Positions 24,451 to 33,012 of a stretch of 64,000 nucleotides of DNA are shown piece by piece. Every line of letters starts with the position of its first letter. Within the stretch, counting starts at the first letter, position 1. A program made the translations under genes and the position numbers. This DNA is from Saprospira grandis (GTDB lineage Bacteria; Bacteroidota; Bacteroidia; Chitinophagales; Saprospiraceae). A model generated the notes under the pieces. It was not told where the DNA came from, did not search any database, and saw only the letters and a list, made by a program, of their open reading frames with translations. The stretch is from assembly GCF_027594745.1 (NCBI RefSeq), contig NZ_CP110854.1, forward strand, positions 310,001 to 374,000, read 5' to 3'.

Positions 24451-25695
24451 CTAAACTTGTTTCCCTTTCATCATGTAATTCCAGTACAAATAGGGAAGCA
24501 TATACTTCTTGAGCATCCAGAGACGCCAGTGTTCCTTAGCCGAATTAAAGACAAGCATTTGCTTGAGTTTGGGATCGGGAATAAAGTTATTTTTATAATC
24601 GAATTCGGCTAGGGCCATTTTTCCGTAGCCGGTAACGAGGGGGCAAGAAGAGTAGCCATTGTATCGTTTGGCGCTAATATCTTGGCCTTTCATGAGGCGG
24701 AGAATACTTTCTACCACGATAGGGGCTTGTTTGCGGATAGCGGCCCCTGTTTTGGCGGTGGGCAATTGGGCCACATCACCTAGGCTAAAGATATTGGGAA
24801 ACTTGACATGTTGCATTGTTTCGATATTCACATCTACCCAACCTGCCTCGGAGGCCAAAACAGAATTTTTGACAAAATCGGGAGCGGTTTGGGGTGGTGC
24901 TAGGTGCATCATATCATAATGAATACCCACTAGGCCGTCTTTTTCTTCAATTTTGGCATTAGAGTTTTCATTATAAAGGCTTTTATGATCGGCCATTTCG
25001 AACCAAGCGATTTGGTTGGGGCCATCTACCTTAACCAAACGGTGGCCAAAACGGAGATGAATATCTTTGCGGTCTACCACCTTCATCAGGGTTTCGGCGA
25101 TAGGTTTCACGCCAAAGATCTTAGAGCCAGGAGAGGCAAAAACGATATCTGTTTTATCCTTCAGGCCGGCTTTTTTAAAGTAGTCGGCGGCTAGATACAT
25201 AATTTTTTGGGGAGCGCCACCGCACTTAATGGGCGTCGTGGGCTGCGTAAAGAGAGCCGTACCGCCTTTAAAGTTTTGGAGGACCTTCCAAGTGTGTTTG
25301 GGGTCGGTGTAGTTGCTACAAACCACCCCTTTATCGATCGCTTCAGAGAGGCCTTCCACCAAAGAGCAGTCGATTTTGATACCTGGAGCGACCACGAGGT
25401 AGTCATAAGTATAGTCTCCCTCTTTACAGTGGAGTTTATTATTATCGGGATCGAAGCCCGTGGCATAATCTTGGATCCAATCTACGCCAGCGGGGATAAG
25501 GCTAGCCATAGGGCGGGCCGTATCCTCATAATTATAAGTATTGGCACCGACTAGGGTCCATGCGGGTTGGTAATAGTGTGTTTTTGCGGGTTCTACTAAG
25601 CCGATAGAAAGGCTAGCATTTTCTTTTTTGAGTTGGGAAGAAACCATAATTCCGGCTGTTCCTCCACCGATGACGAGTACCTGATAATGTTTCAT
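24451..25695 (-). CDS. sqr: Sulfide:quinone oxidoreductase
   Basis: 414 residues. Flavoprotein that oxidises sulfide to sulfane sulfur and passes electrons to the quinone pool at the membrane. The N-terminal dinucleotide-binding motif VLVIGGGTAG is at 7-16, the second FAD segment FSLGDVAQLPTAKTGAA at 303-319. Three Cys expected for catalysis are C126 (VVCSNY), C158 (PIKCGG) and C351 (SSCPLV). The C-terminal KKYMLPYLYWNYMMKG resembles the membrane-docking end of SQR types close to mitochondrial SQRDL. It is the last gene of a minus-strand operon with thioredoxin and two rhodaneses, consistent with processing of persulfide products. Confidence 0.9.
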   Translation of the reverse strand: MKHYQVLVIGGGTAGIMVSSQLKKENASLSIGLVEPAKTHYYQPAWTLVGANTYNYEDTARPMASLIPAGVDWIQDYATGFDPDNNKLHCKEGDYTYDYLVVAPGIKIDCSLVEGLSEAIDKGVVCSNYTDPKHTWKVLQNFKGGTALFTQPTTPIKCGGAPQKIMYLAADYFKKAGLKDKTDIVFASPGSKIFGVKPIAETLMKVVDRKDIHLRFGHRLVKVDGPNQIAWFEMADHKSLYNENSNAKIEEKDGLVGIHYDMMHLAPPQTAPDFVKNSVLASEAGWVDVNIETMQHVKFPNIFSLGDVAQLPTAKTGAAIRKQAPIVVESILRLMKGQDISAKRYNGYSSCPLVTGYGKMALAEFDYKNNFIPDPKLKQMLVFNSAKEHWRLWMLKKYMLPYLYWNYMMKGKQV

Positions 25696-25798
25696 AATAT
25701 ATTGGATAGTTGCTGACTGTCTGACTCGGTTAAACTGGGCGTTCCTCTAAGCAGAGCAGGCAGTCATTGGTGAATAGTCAGTGCAAATAATATAAGGC

Positions 25799-26095
25799 CT
25801 AGCTGTGGGTCTTAATTACTTTTTGTAGTTGGTCTGCTGATGCAACACCAGCTTGTTGCCAGAGTGCTTGGCCATTTTTGAACAGCATGATTGTGGGGAT
25901 AGAGCGGATACCATATTGGGCAGATAATTTTTGGTTTTTATCTACATCAATTTTGATAATGCGGACCGCATCGCCCATTTTATCTTTTACTTCTTTGAGG
26001 ATGGGGGGCATCATTTTGCAGGGGCCGCACCAGACTGCGTAGAAATCTACGAGTACGGGGGTATCGCCACTAATGATTTCTTGAAATTTGCTCAT
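25799..26095 (-). CDS. trxA: Thioredoxin
   Basis: 98 residues, a classic single-domain thioredoxin with WCGPC (C23/C26), cis-proline region SIPTIM and no signal peptide. It reduces disulfides or persulfides in the cytoplasm. It lies between a small membrane protein gene (3 bp away) and sqr (103 bp downstream), so here it probably reduces the persulfide left on the rhodaneses or on low-molecular thiols. This is context inference. Confidence 0.93.
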   Translation of the reverse strand: MSKFQEIISGDTPVLVDFYAVWCGPCKMMPPILKEVKDKMGDAVRIIKIDVDKNQKLSAQYGIRSIPTIMLFKNGQALWQQAGVASADQLQKVIKTHS

Positions 26096-26098
26096 AAC

Positions 26099-26305
26099 TT
26101 ATGATTCTTTTAGGTGATTGTTTTTGAGAGAGTAAGGCAGTTGGCAACTGCCTAGACAGGGTTTGTGAAAAATGCCTTGATAGAGAAGGAATAGGCCTAA
26201 AATTAGCATCCAGGGGCTATGACTATAGTAGACATCTATAAGGAAGAAGATCGCCATAGTTAAGCGGAGGATGCGCATGAAGGGCCATTTATTTGACCAC
26301 TTCAT
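26099..26305 (-). CDS. Small membrane protein, YgaP-transmembrane-like (DUF2892-like)
   Basis: 68 residues from MKWSNKWPFMRILRLTMAIF. The ATG at 26305 lies inside the end of the preceding rhodanese gene (17-bp overlap), which suggests translational coupling; an ORF start at 26338 would intrude further. Two hydrophobic hairpin segments (about 10-24 and 29-43) are followed by KPCLGSCQLPYS, a CxxxC pair on the cytoplasmic or periplasmic side. In E. coli YgaP a similar two-helix anchor is fused to a rhodanese; here it is a separate gene next to rhodaneses. A role in sulfur transfer at the membrane is inferred. Confidence 0.65.
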   Translation of the reverse strand: MKWSNKWPFMRILRLTMAIFFLIDVYYSHSPWMLILGLFLLYQGIFHKPCLGSCQLPYSLKNNHLKES

Positions 26306-26729
26306 AACCTGCTCTTTGCCAAGCCATAATTCCTCCATTGAGGTTATAGACTTCTGTGAACCCTAGGCTTTTCATACGGGCCATAGCGCGACCAGAACGA
26401 GCGCCAGAGCGGCAATAGACATAAACGGCTTTTGTTTTGTCTAGTCCTTCAATATTTTGGTCAAAGGCCGAGTCATTCCAATTGATTTTATCGGCTCCTT
26501 TGAGGGTACCTTGGGCCCATTCTCCGGGGGTGCGAACATCCACTAATTGAACCTCTGGGCCAGCGGCTTCTACTGCGGCTTTAAAGTCGGCAGCAGAGAT
26601 ATTTTTAGCTAGTTGCGTAGCAGCAGGGCTAGCGGCTTCTTTTTTATCGAGCTCTTGTACTTTTTGGGCTTCTTGGGCATTGCAAGAGACAAAAATAAGA
26701 GCGGCTACAAAAAGCGATAGATATTTCAT
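26289..26729 (-). CDS. Rhodanese-domain lipoprotein
   Basis: 146 residues. Lipobox FVSC (Cys16) predicts envelope attachment, followed by a linker and a rhodanese domain (about 48-146) with LVDVRTPGEWAQG and the active-site loop C106-R-S-G-A-R. It can carry persulfide sulfur on C106. The periplasmic location places it on the same side as environmental sulfide, complementary to the cytoplasmic rhodanese encoded 9 bp upstream. Confidence 0.88.
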   Translation of the reverse strand: MKYLSLFVAALIFVSCNAQEAQKVQELDKKEAASPAATQLAKNISAADFKAAVEAAGPEVQLVDVRTPGEWAQGTLKGADKINWNDSAFDQNIEGLDKTKAVYVYCRSGARSGRAMARMKSLGFTEVYNLNGGIMAWQRAGYEVVK

Positions 26730-26738
26730 TGTACAGAT

Positions 26739-27050
26739 TTAGAGTTGTTTGTTCAAATTGGTCCAGGCGCCGCCATTAACGGCCTTGATGCCCCAAGCAT
26801 TGAGTTGATTAGCGGCTTGGCCGGAGCGGTTTCCGGAGCGGCAACAGGTAATGATTGGACCGGGAAGTTGTTTTAATTTTGCTTGAAAGTCGGCCAAATT
26901 GCCCAAGGGCATATTGATGCTCCCTTCGATATGGCCCATGCCATACTCCATAGGCGTGCGTACATCAACGATAGGGCAACCCTTTTCAATGGCGTCCTTG
27001 ACTTCTTGAGGGAGTTCTTGTGGTTTGAACAAAAAATCGAAAAATCCCAT
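26739..27050 (-). CDS. Single-domain rhodanese
   Basis: 103 residues, cytoplasmic. VDVRTPMEYGMGHIEGSINM is the conserved substrate-side segment. The active loop is C70-R-S-G-N-R, preceded by another Cys (TCC), which could form a vicinal disulfide. It is the first gene of the sulfide operon, so expression control should act upstream of 27050, where an inverted repeat and a TGAC-N4-GTCA palindrome lie. Confidence 0.9.
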   Translation of the reverse strand: MGFFDFLFKPQELPQEVKDAIEKGCPIVDVRTPMEYGMGHIEGSINMPLGNLADFQAKLKQLPGPIITCCRSGNRSGQAANQLNAWGIKAVNGGAWTNLNKQL

Positions 27051-27077
27051 TTTATCTTTATTTTTGAGGGTGAAGAG

Positions 27078-27103
27078 AGCAAAAAGTAGCTGTACTTCTT
27101 GCT
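27078..27103. promoter_or_regulatory. Candidate operator: inverted repeat upstream of sulfide operon
   Basis: AGCAAAAAGTA, 4-bp centre, TACTTCTTGCT: arms match in 10 of 11 positions. It lies 28-53 bp before the first rhodanese ATG and overlaps a near-consensus -7 element on the minus strand (TACTTTTTG, one base longer than TAnnTTTG). Position and symmetry suit a repressor site; the regulator is not encoded nearby. Confidence 0.4.
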
Positions 27104-27143
27104 TTTCTTAACCTAAAATTAAAGCATGCTTGATACTTTATTG

Positions 27144-27157
27144 GTGACAGTCGTCAC
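27144..27157. promoter_or_regulatory. Candidate Crp/Fnr-family operator
   Basis: GTGACAGTCGTCAC is a perfect palindrome of the TGAC-N4-GTCA form bound by Crp/Fnr-superfamily regulators such as HcpR. It lies 94-107 bp upstream of the sulfide operon start, the right distance for activation. A perfect AAGCATGCTT palindrome sits at 27122-27131. The rest of the 27051-27388 gap holds no gene that I can see. Confidence 0.4.
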
Positions 27158-27388
27158 ATCGAAACAGCGCTAGGCGCTAAAATGGGGACGAGATTTTGGT
27201 CTAGACTTCAGAAAATGAGGCAGATAGGGCATTTAAATTAGCAAAATTAAAATGGGGGAATAAAGCCTTGGTCCAAATTTTTTTTCTTTTTTTCTGTCTT
27301 TAGCCCTAACCTCTTTAGATTTTTGGCACTATTCTGTAACAGGCTGAGCTTGTCCTGTATTTCTATTCTACTAAAACCAGATTCTAGT

Positions 27389-27928
27389 ATGCGTCCATTT
27401 ATGTTTTTGATCTTCTCGCTTTTCTTTCTGCCCCTAAGTTGGGGCCAAATAGAAACAGCCTCTGATAGTAGTGGGGCAGAAAAGCGGATGTATATTCGTC
27501 GGCAGGTGGGACCTATTGAAAAGCGGATGGATTCGCTTTATCAGCAGCGGATTACCCAAAGAGAAATCAATGGGATTTATATCCCCAGAGACCTTTATGA
27601 TTGTTTTCGGGTTTTGGATGGGGCCATGGAAGATGACTTTAAGGAGTATTTCATGAGTTTATCTGATGAGGAGGTAGATGCTCGCACCCATGGCAGCCTA
27701 GGGCTTTGGATGAAGCACCGTTGGCAATTGATGGAGGGTTCTCGTTTGTCTGATTATTTTAGGAAGATGGGGGTTCCTCATCCGGAGTATGCCGTGGGGA
27801 TTATTATTCAGACCTATCATAGGAAGTTGCACCAAAGAGATTTGGGGGTCAAGGAGTTGGTCCAGAAGTTTCAGAAGATTTGGGCCAAAAAACAAGAGGA
27901 AGAGGCCAAAGCCCTGCTGGGGCAGTAA
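27389..27928 (+). CDS. Secreted DUF6794-like protein
   Basis: 179 residues from MRPFMFLIFSLFFLPLSWGQ, a signal peptide; an upstream in-frame start (27323) would disrupt it. The mature protein contains IYIPRDLYDCFRVLDGAM, HGSLGLWMKHRWQLMEGSRL and a phrase ending SGIIIQTYHR-like (here VGIIIQTYHRKL), which I recognise as the DUF6794 pattern. It is Trp/Tyr-rich with a basic helical tail. Function unknown. A terminator follows 18 bp after the stop. Confidence 0.7.
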   Translation: MRPFMFLIFSLFFLPLSWGQIETASDSSGAEKRMYIRRQVGPIEKRMDSLYQQRITQREINGIYIPRDLYDCFRVLDGAMEDDFKEYFMSLSDEEVDARTHGSLGLWMKHRWQLMEGSRLSDYFRKMGVPHPEYAVGIIIQTYHRKLHQRDLGVKELVQKFQKIWAKKQEEEAKALLGQ

Positions 27929-27946
27929 TTTTGGTCCAATTAAGGA

Positions 27947-27980
27947 AAAGCCCACTGGCCTGAAGGCCAGCGGGCTTTGT
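27947..27980 (+). terminator. Hairpin terminator
   Basis: AAAGCCC-A-CTGGCC, loop TGAA, GGCCAG-C-GGGCTTT, followed by GTTGTTT; 18 bp after the DUF6794 gene. Confidence 0.75.
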
Positions 27981-28022
27981 TGTTTGGCTGGGGGCGAAGC
28001 CCCCAGGGCCCGAAGGGCCAAT

Positions 28023-28159
28023 GGCCCAGCGCTGCGGAGGGGTGGCCGTAGGCCAGACCGAGCTTTTTGAGCAAAGCGAAAAAAGCGAAGGGCCGAGCGA
28101 AAAGCGAGCCCCGCAGCATAGCGGCGGCCGCCCCAATAATCAGGGCGGCCGCGGGCCCC
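28023..28159 (-). repeat. Structured intergenic repeat, core copy 9 (GGCCC/GGGCC ends)
   Basis: Variant copy. On the minus strand it runs GGGGCCC ... CGCTGGGCC, so the closing pair has changed to GGCCC/GGGCC while complementarity is kept. Internal stems are TGGCCGTAGGCCA and a GCTTTTTT/AAAAAAGC-like stem; GGCGGCCGCC is repeated on both sides. Confidence 0.8.
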
Positions 28160-28166
28160 AAAACAG

Positions 28167-30500
28167 CTACTTTTGTCTCCATTTGAAATTCCAACTGATG
28201 GAAGGAATGATGGGAAAGAGCGAAACTTTATAAGATTTGAGTTCTAAATTGCCAGAGTCCGCATTTTCCTCGGGCAGGGTGTAAGTGAAAAAGACATTTT
28301 TGCGGTTGTAGACATTATAGATCGAGAAAACGAGGGTAGAGCTAAAGCGTTTTTCCTTCTTTTTGTTGAGGCGGAAAGAGGCCGAGAGATCGAGGCGATG
28401 GTAGGCGGGCAGGCGGGCCGAATTGCGCAGGCCGTATTCTAGGACAGGGTCGCTACCGATCAGGTAAATGCTTTTGATGGGCGTATAGGGGCTGCCGGAG
28501 CCAAAAATGAAGCTAGCACCGAAGTTCCAGCGTTTATAATCATAGCTACCGACAATAGACAAATCGTGTAGGCGGTCGAAGCGAGAGGGATATTGATTGC
28601 CCAAAATGCCTTCAAAATCGCGGGTAGAGCGGGCCAAAGTATAGGCAATCCAGCCTGTAAAATCGCCTTTTTGCTTGCGCAAAAACAGCTCTAGGCCATA
28701 AGCTTGGCCTTTGCCAGAAATAAACTGTTCTTCTACAACTTGATCGACCGTAGGCGTATAGTTTTCGGCATAATCGAGTTGCTGTCGGAGGTCCTTATAA
28801 TAGGCCTCTACCGAAAACTCATAGGTATTTTCTTTAAAGTTTTGGAAATAGCCCAGGGCATATTGGATGCCCCATTGTGGCTGCACCAGCTCGCCAGAAG
28901 GCACCCATAAATCGGTGGGTAAGGTTGTGGCCGAATTAGCCACCAGATGCACATATTGGCGGCCGATATTGATGCCCGCTTTGACAGAAGAGCGTTCGGT
29001 AAGGCTGTATTTTCCACTAATTCGGGGTTCTGGTCCATAAAAGGTTTTGACCGGCTCGAAGCGGCCATAAACCGTACTATCTAGGCTAGAAGTATAGGGC
29101 CCCAACTGCTGAAAAAGCGAAAAGCGCAGGCCTGCATTGATTGACAAGCGGTTAGAGATTTTCCAATCATCCAGAATATAAAGCCCCGCCTCTTGGGCAT
29201 ACTTAATAGGGGGCGCAATATCAAAGGCCTCCTCGCCAGAAACGGCCTCGGCAATATTGGGGGTAAATTGGTGGTGGGTATAATCGCCGCCAAACTTAAT
29301 ATGATGCTTGGGGTTGGGATAATAATCAAAGCTCAGTTTTCCGCCCCAGTCGCGGATCCCCGAATTGACAGAAAAGGAAAATTGGTCCTGTCTTCCGCTG
29401 CTGCTAAAATCATAATCATTAAAGATAAAACTAGCATTCATAAAGAGTTTATCGCCAAAAAGGTGGTTCCAGCGAACGGTAGAAGTGGCATTTCCCCAAT
29501 TGAGGCCAAACTCTAGGTCTCGGTCGGGATTATTCAATTTCAGGACATCTCGACCAAAATAGCCGCTAAGATAAATGCGGTCTCTGGGCGAAAGTCGATA
29601 ATTGGCCTTTAAATTCAGGTCGTAAAAATAGTAATTGGTCCCTTCAAATGGGCTGCCTTTGAGAAAGGGCTGGGCCAAATCAAAGAGGTAAGTTCGGCGG
29701 CCAGAGACCAAAAAAGAGCCTTTATTTTTTACAATTGGGCCCTCAAAAGTCAGGCGAGAAGCCACCAAACCGATGCCGCCCTCGGCCCCAAACTTTTGCT
29801 TGTTGCCATCTTTCATTTGGATATCGATGACCGAAGAAAGTCGCCCGCCATAATTGGCCGGCATTCCGCCCTTAATCAGGGTAGTATTTTTGATTGCGTC
29901 GCCATTGAAGACCGAGAAAAAGCCTAGTAAATGTCCGGCATTATAGACCACCGCCTCATCGAGCAAAAGCAGATTTTGGTCCACTCCTCCCCCACGCACA
30001 TAAAAGCCCGTATTGCCTTCTCCAGCGGCCAAAACGCCTGGTAAAAGCTGAATCGTCTTTAAAATATCGACCTCGCCCATCAATACCGGCAACTTTTTGA
30101 TCTGCTCCATGGGCAGGTCAATTGTCCCCATCTGCGTATTATTCACATTGGCATCGCCGCGGACATCGGTCACCACTACGGCCGAATCGAGGGTAATTCC
30201 CTCTTCATTGGATAGAGAAAAATCGATCGTGGTATCGGCCTGTAAATTTAGCGAAATGCGTTTTTCGGTATAGCCCGTATAATTTACTCGGATTTCGTAT
30301 TCGCCAGCCGGCAGGCTCAATGAATAAAATCCGTAGACATTGCTCACCACCCCGGCATTGGCCTGCGGGGCATAAACGGTGGCCGAAATCAGGTCTTCGC
30401 CAGAGTTAGCATCTTGAATTTGGCCGCTAATCGTGTATTTTTGGGCCATCAAGCTGGCCATTTGCAGGCAGCAAAATAGGAGGACTAAGGGGAGTTTCAT
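28167..30500 (-). CDS. TonB-dependent receptor with CarboxypepD_reg-like domain
   Basis: 777 residues. Signal peptide (MKLPLVLLFCCLQMASLMAQ), then a carboxypeptidase-regulatory-like beta-sandwich (about 22-110, KYTISGQIQDANSGEDLISA). The plug domain (about 120-230) has ILKTIQLLPGVLAAGEGNTG and FYVRGGGVDQNLLLLDEAVV, and a 22-strand barrel reaches the C-terminus. It imports a substrate across the outer membrane using TonB energy. No SusD partner is adjacent, so it is not a typical polysaccharide locus; siderophore or peptide uptake is equally possible. Flanked on both sides by structured repeats. Confidence 0.9.
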   Translation of the reverse strand: MKLPLVLLFCCLQMASLMAQKYTISGQIQDANSGEDLISATVYAPQANAGVVSNVYGFYSLSLPAGEYEIRVNYTGYTEKRISLNLQADTTIDFSLSNEEGITLDSAVVVTDVRGDANVNNTQMGTIDLPMEQIKKLPVLMGEVDILKTIQLLPGVLAAGEGNTGFYVRGGGVDQNLLLLDEAVVYNAGHLLGFFSVFNGDAIKNTTLIKGGMPANYGGRLSSVIDIQMKDGNKQKFGAEGGIGLVASRLTFEGPIVKNKGSFLVSGRRTYLFDLAQPFLKGSPFEGTNYYFYDLNLKANYRLSPRDRIYLSGYFGRDVLKLNNPDRDLEFGLNWGNATSTVRWNHLFGDKLFMNASFIFNDYDFSSSGRQDQFSFSVNSGIRDWGGKLSFDYYPNPKHHIKFGGDYTHHQFTPNIAEAVSGEEAFDIAPPIKYAQEAGLYILDDWKISNRLSINAGLRFSLFQQLGPYTSSLDSTVYGRFEPVKTFYGPEPRISGKYSLTERSSVKAGINIGRQYVHLVANSATTLPTDLWVPSGELVQPQWGIQYALGYFQNFKENTYEFSVEAYYKDLRQQLDYAENYTPTVDQVVEEQFISGKGQAYGLELFLRKQKGDFTGWIAYTLARSTRDFEGILGNQYPSRFDRLHDLSIVGSYDYKRWNFGASFIFGSGSPYTPIKSIYLIGSDPVLEYGLRNSARLPAYHRLDLSASFRLNKKKEKRFSSTLVFSIYNVYNRKNVFFTYTLPEENADSGNLELKSYKVSLFPIIPSISWNFKWRQK

Positions 30501-30523
30501 TAGCTATAGTTTTAAGTTTTTTT

Positions 30524-30646
30524 GGGGCTGCCCCTTCGGGTCGGGCTGTGTCGTGGCTCGCAAGTCTGCTCGGCCCTGCAGTTTTTTCGCTTCGCTTCAA
30601 AAACTTGGGTCTGCGGCTTCGCCGCCCCACTTTCCATCCCTCAGCC
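30524..30646 (+). repeat. Structured intergenic repeat, core copy 10 (GGCTG/CAGCC ends)
   Basis: GGGGCTG to CCCTCAGCC. Here the stem before the right end is GCGGCTTCGCCGC instead of GGCC-type, with flanks changed to match (TCTGCGG ... CCGCCCCAC). The middle stem is AGTTTTT/AAAAACT. Confidence 0.85.
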
Positions 30647-30722
30647 AAGGCGCTTCGCGCCTTTTTAGACGCAAAAAAGGACCAAAAGCATAACAGCTTT
30701 TAGCCCTTGGGGTTTTCTTTCA

Positions 30723-31556
30723 TTAAAACAATATACCTACAGAAAGGTGGGGACGGATCAGCCATTGCTCAGTAGCAATAAGGCTATTGTTAATTTCCAT
30801 CTCATAAGCGGCCTGAATAAATTGGTAGCCAAAGCCCATATGCCAGCGAATATGTCTTTTGCCCGCAAAGCGGATACCTAGCTCGGGGCGAGCATAAAGC
30901 CCTCCTTTGGCGCCAAGCATTCTCCGGCTATCGTTCCACCAACCTGCAGAAGTGGCACTAGTGTCTAGCAAAGCCACATTATAGCCTACAGACAAATTGT
31001 AAGTAAAGGCCCAAGGACGATTAGTCTTAAAATCTCCACGGATTTCTGCAAAAAGAGGAATATGGCTAGAAGGCATAAAGCCGTTAGACATCCGCAGCAT
31101 AGACAGACCAGCGCCAAACATCAAGTTAGGGTTTTTGGCCCAACCTCCAGAAAACTGCATAAAGATACCTACATCAGGTGTACCTGTCTCTGTAATGCTT
31201 CCAGGCGTGCCCATATTCAGAAAAAAGTAGCTGCGTTCTGTATAGCTACTATCTCTACAATTTTCTACTCCTCGGTTGTTGACAACAAGAGAGGGCCGTT
31301 CAATCCGATCCACTTCGCTTAAGGGATAAACCAACTTGGTCCCTCCTTCAATCTCTACTCGAATATTTCCCTTCTCCCCATAATTGATAATCTTGCAGCG
31401 CAATTCGCTGCCATTTTTCAAAATAACAAGATCGGGATAACCATTGTATTCTTTAGTGAGGCGTCTTTCGCTGCGGGGTGCTTTTAGCGCTCCGTCTTGG
31501 GCGTAGCTATAGGTCGACAAACAAAGACAGAGCAAAAAAAGGTATATAGTTCGCAT
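30723..31556 (-). CDS. Secreted protein with predicted outer-membrane beta-barrel
   Basis: 277 residues. Signal peptide (MRTIYLFLLCLCLSTYSYAQ). Residues 40-95 form a small beta domain (LVILKNGSELRCKIINYGEK, SEVDRIERP) similar to the all-beta modules preceding barrels in Bacteroidota. From about 105 to the end, alternating strands (GIFMQFSGGW, FAEIRGDFK, FTYNLSVGYNV, RPHLSVGILF) suggest a porin-like barrel with a C-terminal Phe. Function unknown. Confidence 0.65.
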   Translation of the reverse strand: MRTIYLFLLCLCLSTYSYAQDGALKAPRSERRLTKEYNGYPDLVILKNGSELRCKIINYGEKGNIRVEIEGGTKLVYPLSEVDRIERPSLVVNNRGVENCRDSSYTERSYFFLNMGTPGSITETGTPDVGIFMQFSGGWAKNPNLMFGAGLSMLRMSNGFMPSSHIPLFAEIRGDFKTNRPWAFTYNLSVGYNVALLDTSATSAGWWNDSRRMLGAKGGLYARPELGIRFAGKRHIRWHMGFGYQFIQAAYEMEINNSLIATEQWLIRPHLSVGILF

Positions 31557-31604
31557 AGTTAATTGGAAATAGGGGGCTTAATAGGGCCTTAAAGATGCTA
31601 AAAA

Positions 31605-31636
31605 AGCAGCAAAAACAGAGAAGTGTTTTTGCTGCT
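31605..31636. terminator. Rho-independent terminator
   Basis: AGCAGCAAAAACA, loop GAGAAG, TGTTTTTGCTGCT: 13 perfect pairs, preceded by A residues. It lies after the LVIVD gene stop (minus strand) and before the next gene's start. Confidence 0.85.
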
Positions 31637-31653
31637 CCAAATAAAACAATTCC

Positions 31654-32946
31654 TTATTCTTCTACCAAAATGCTGCTAATGCGTTGCAATTGGTTGGGGT
31701 TGCTAATATCATACTGATAAAAGCCGTCGGGACCAATCACTAGGGCCAAGTCATCAAAGGGAGAAGCAATGACATCATAGGCAGAAAAGCTGGCATCCTG
31801 TGCCATGAGGCTGCTACCAATAGCATAATCATCGCTTGCATCAAAGATTTTGAGGCCAGCATCACCATCGCAAAGGTAGAGCAGATTATTTTTCAGGCTC
31901 AAGCCATGTGGGTTGTGCATAGGGTGGCTAGTAATTAGCTGAGGATCGCTCAGGTTGCTCACATCTACTACATCTAGCTGGTTATTGTAGCTATCGCAAA
32001 TTCCACCGCCACGCAAAGTCACATAGGCGCGGTTGCCCTCTACATAAACGGGGTCGCAGGCGGTAGCATGCTCAAAAGTCCCAGTCAGTTGAGGGGCGGC
32101 AGGATCGGCTAGGCTATAAATATACATCCCGCTATTGCTTCCGATAAAGAGATTGTTTTCATGTGGGAAAATCGTCTCGATAGTCGCCCAACCAATATTT
32201 TGAGGTCCTTGATAGCTCGGATTATCGAGCTGGCTAATATTAAAGACTCTAAGGTTGGCTTCATCTACCGTATACAGATAATCTCCAGTAATCGTAAAAC
32301 GGGCCATAGAGCCGCCCAGACCTACAGCGGTGGCAGTACGGGCATTGCTTCCGTTACTTCCATTAGAGCTCCCCACCATTACGGGGCTAACTCCCTGGTC
32401 TTCTAGCTGAGGGTTCCCCCAGCCGCCAGCCAAGGCATCTAGCTCGCTACAATTTACTTTTCCGGTAACTTCTTCTTTGTGGTAAGCCACCAAAGAGCGC
32501 CCCTCTGCATCCTGTCCATAAGTTGGAAAAACGTCCTGATCTCGGTCTAGCAACTGTACATTTTGCCAGTTCGAAATATCAATAGTAAGCAAGTCGGTAT
32601 AATTATCCGCATAGAGAATATTGCCCTTAATGGCCATATCTAGATTACCAATAATATTGATAAAGCCAATTTTAACGGGTGCGGCAGGATTACTATTATC
32701 AAAAACGTGAATCCCTTCTAGTTGCTCATTGATGAGCAAGAAGTTGCGATAGATATAGAGCTTGCCTGGCTTTTTGAGGGGCCGAGCGGGCAGCATCATC
32801 ACGGGCTTGCGGTAATCCTCTCCATTTAGGTAAATGGGGTCATACTTAATATAAGTAGTAGTGGTCTTACATTGGTCTTTAGTACAACTTCCGAGGCCTA
32901 AAATAAGGGCCAGCAATCCGAGGTAAAAAAAGGATTTTAAGTACAT
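31654..32946 (-). CDS. LVIVD-repeat beta-propeller lipoprotein
   Basis: 430 residues. Lipobox LGSC near residue 21. The body is built of about seven LVIVD-type units (examples: GIHVFDNSNPAAPVKIGFIN, LLTIDISNWQNVQLLDRD, LRVFNISQLDNPSYQG, LDVVDVSNLSDPQLI, LKIFDASDDYAIGS), the bacterial/archaeal propeller repeat of surface proteins. No catalytic residues. Probably a surface-exposed binding scaffold on the outer membrane. 66 bp separates its start codon from the TPR gene's stop, on the same strand. Confidence 0.85.
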   Translation of the reverse strand: MYLKSFFYLGLLALILGLGSCTKDQCKTTTTYIKYDPIYLNGEDYRKPVMMLPARPLKKPGKLYIYRNFLLINEQLEGIHVFDNSNPAAPVKIGFINIIGNLDMAIKGNILYADNYTDLLTIDISNWQNVQLLDRDQDVFPTYGQDAEGRSLVAYHKEEVTGKVNCSELDALAGGWGNPQLEDQGVSPVMVGSSNGSNGSNARTATAVGLGGSMARFTITGDYLYTVDEANLRVFNISQLDNPSYQGPQNIGWATIETIFPHENNLFIGSNSGMYIYSLADPAAPQLTGTFEHATACDPVYVEGNRAYVTLRGGGICDSYNNQLDVVDVSNLSDPQLITSHPMHNPHGLSLKNNLLYLCDGDAGLKIFDASDDYAIGSSLMAQDASFSAYDVIASPFDDLALVIGPDGFYQYDISNPNQLQRISSILVEE

Positions 32947-33012
32947 AAGTTATCTTGTTTAGTGGGGAGATAAATTTCTCATTTAAACTTTCCTCTAAAA
33001 CGTTCGTCTTCC

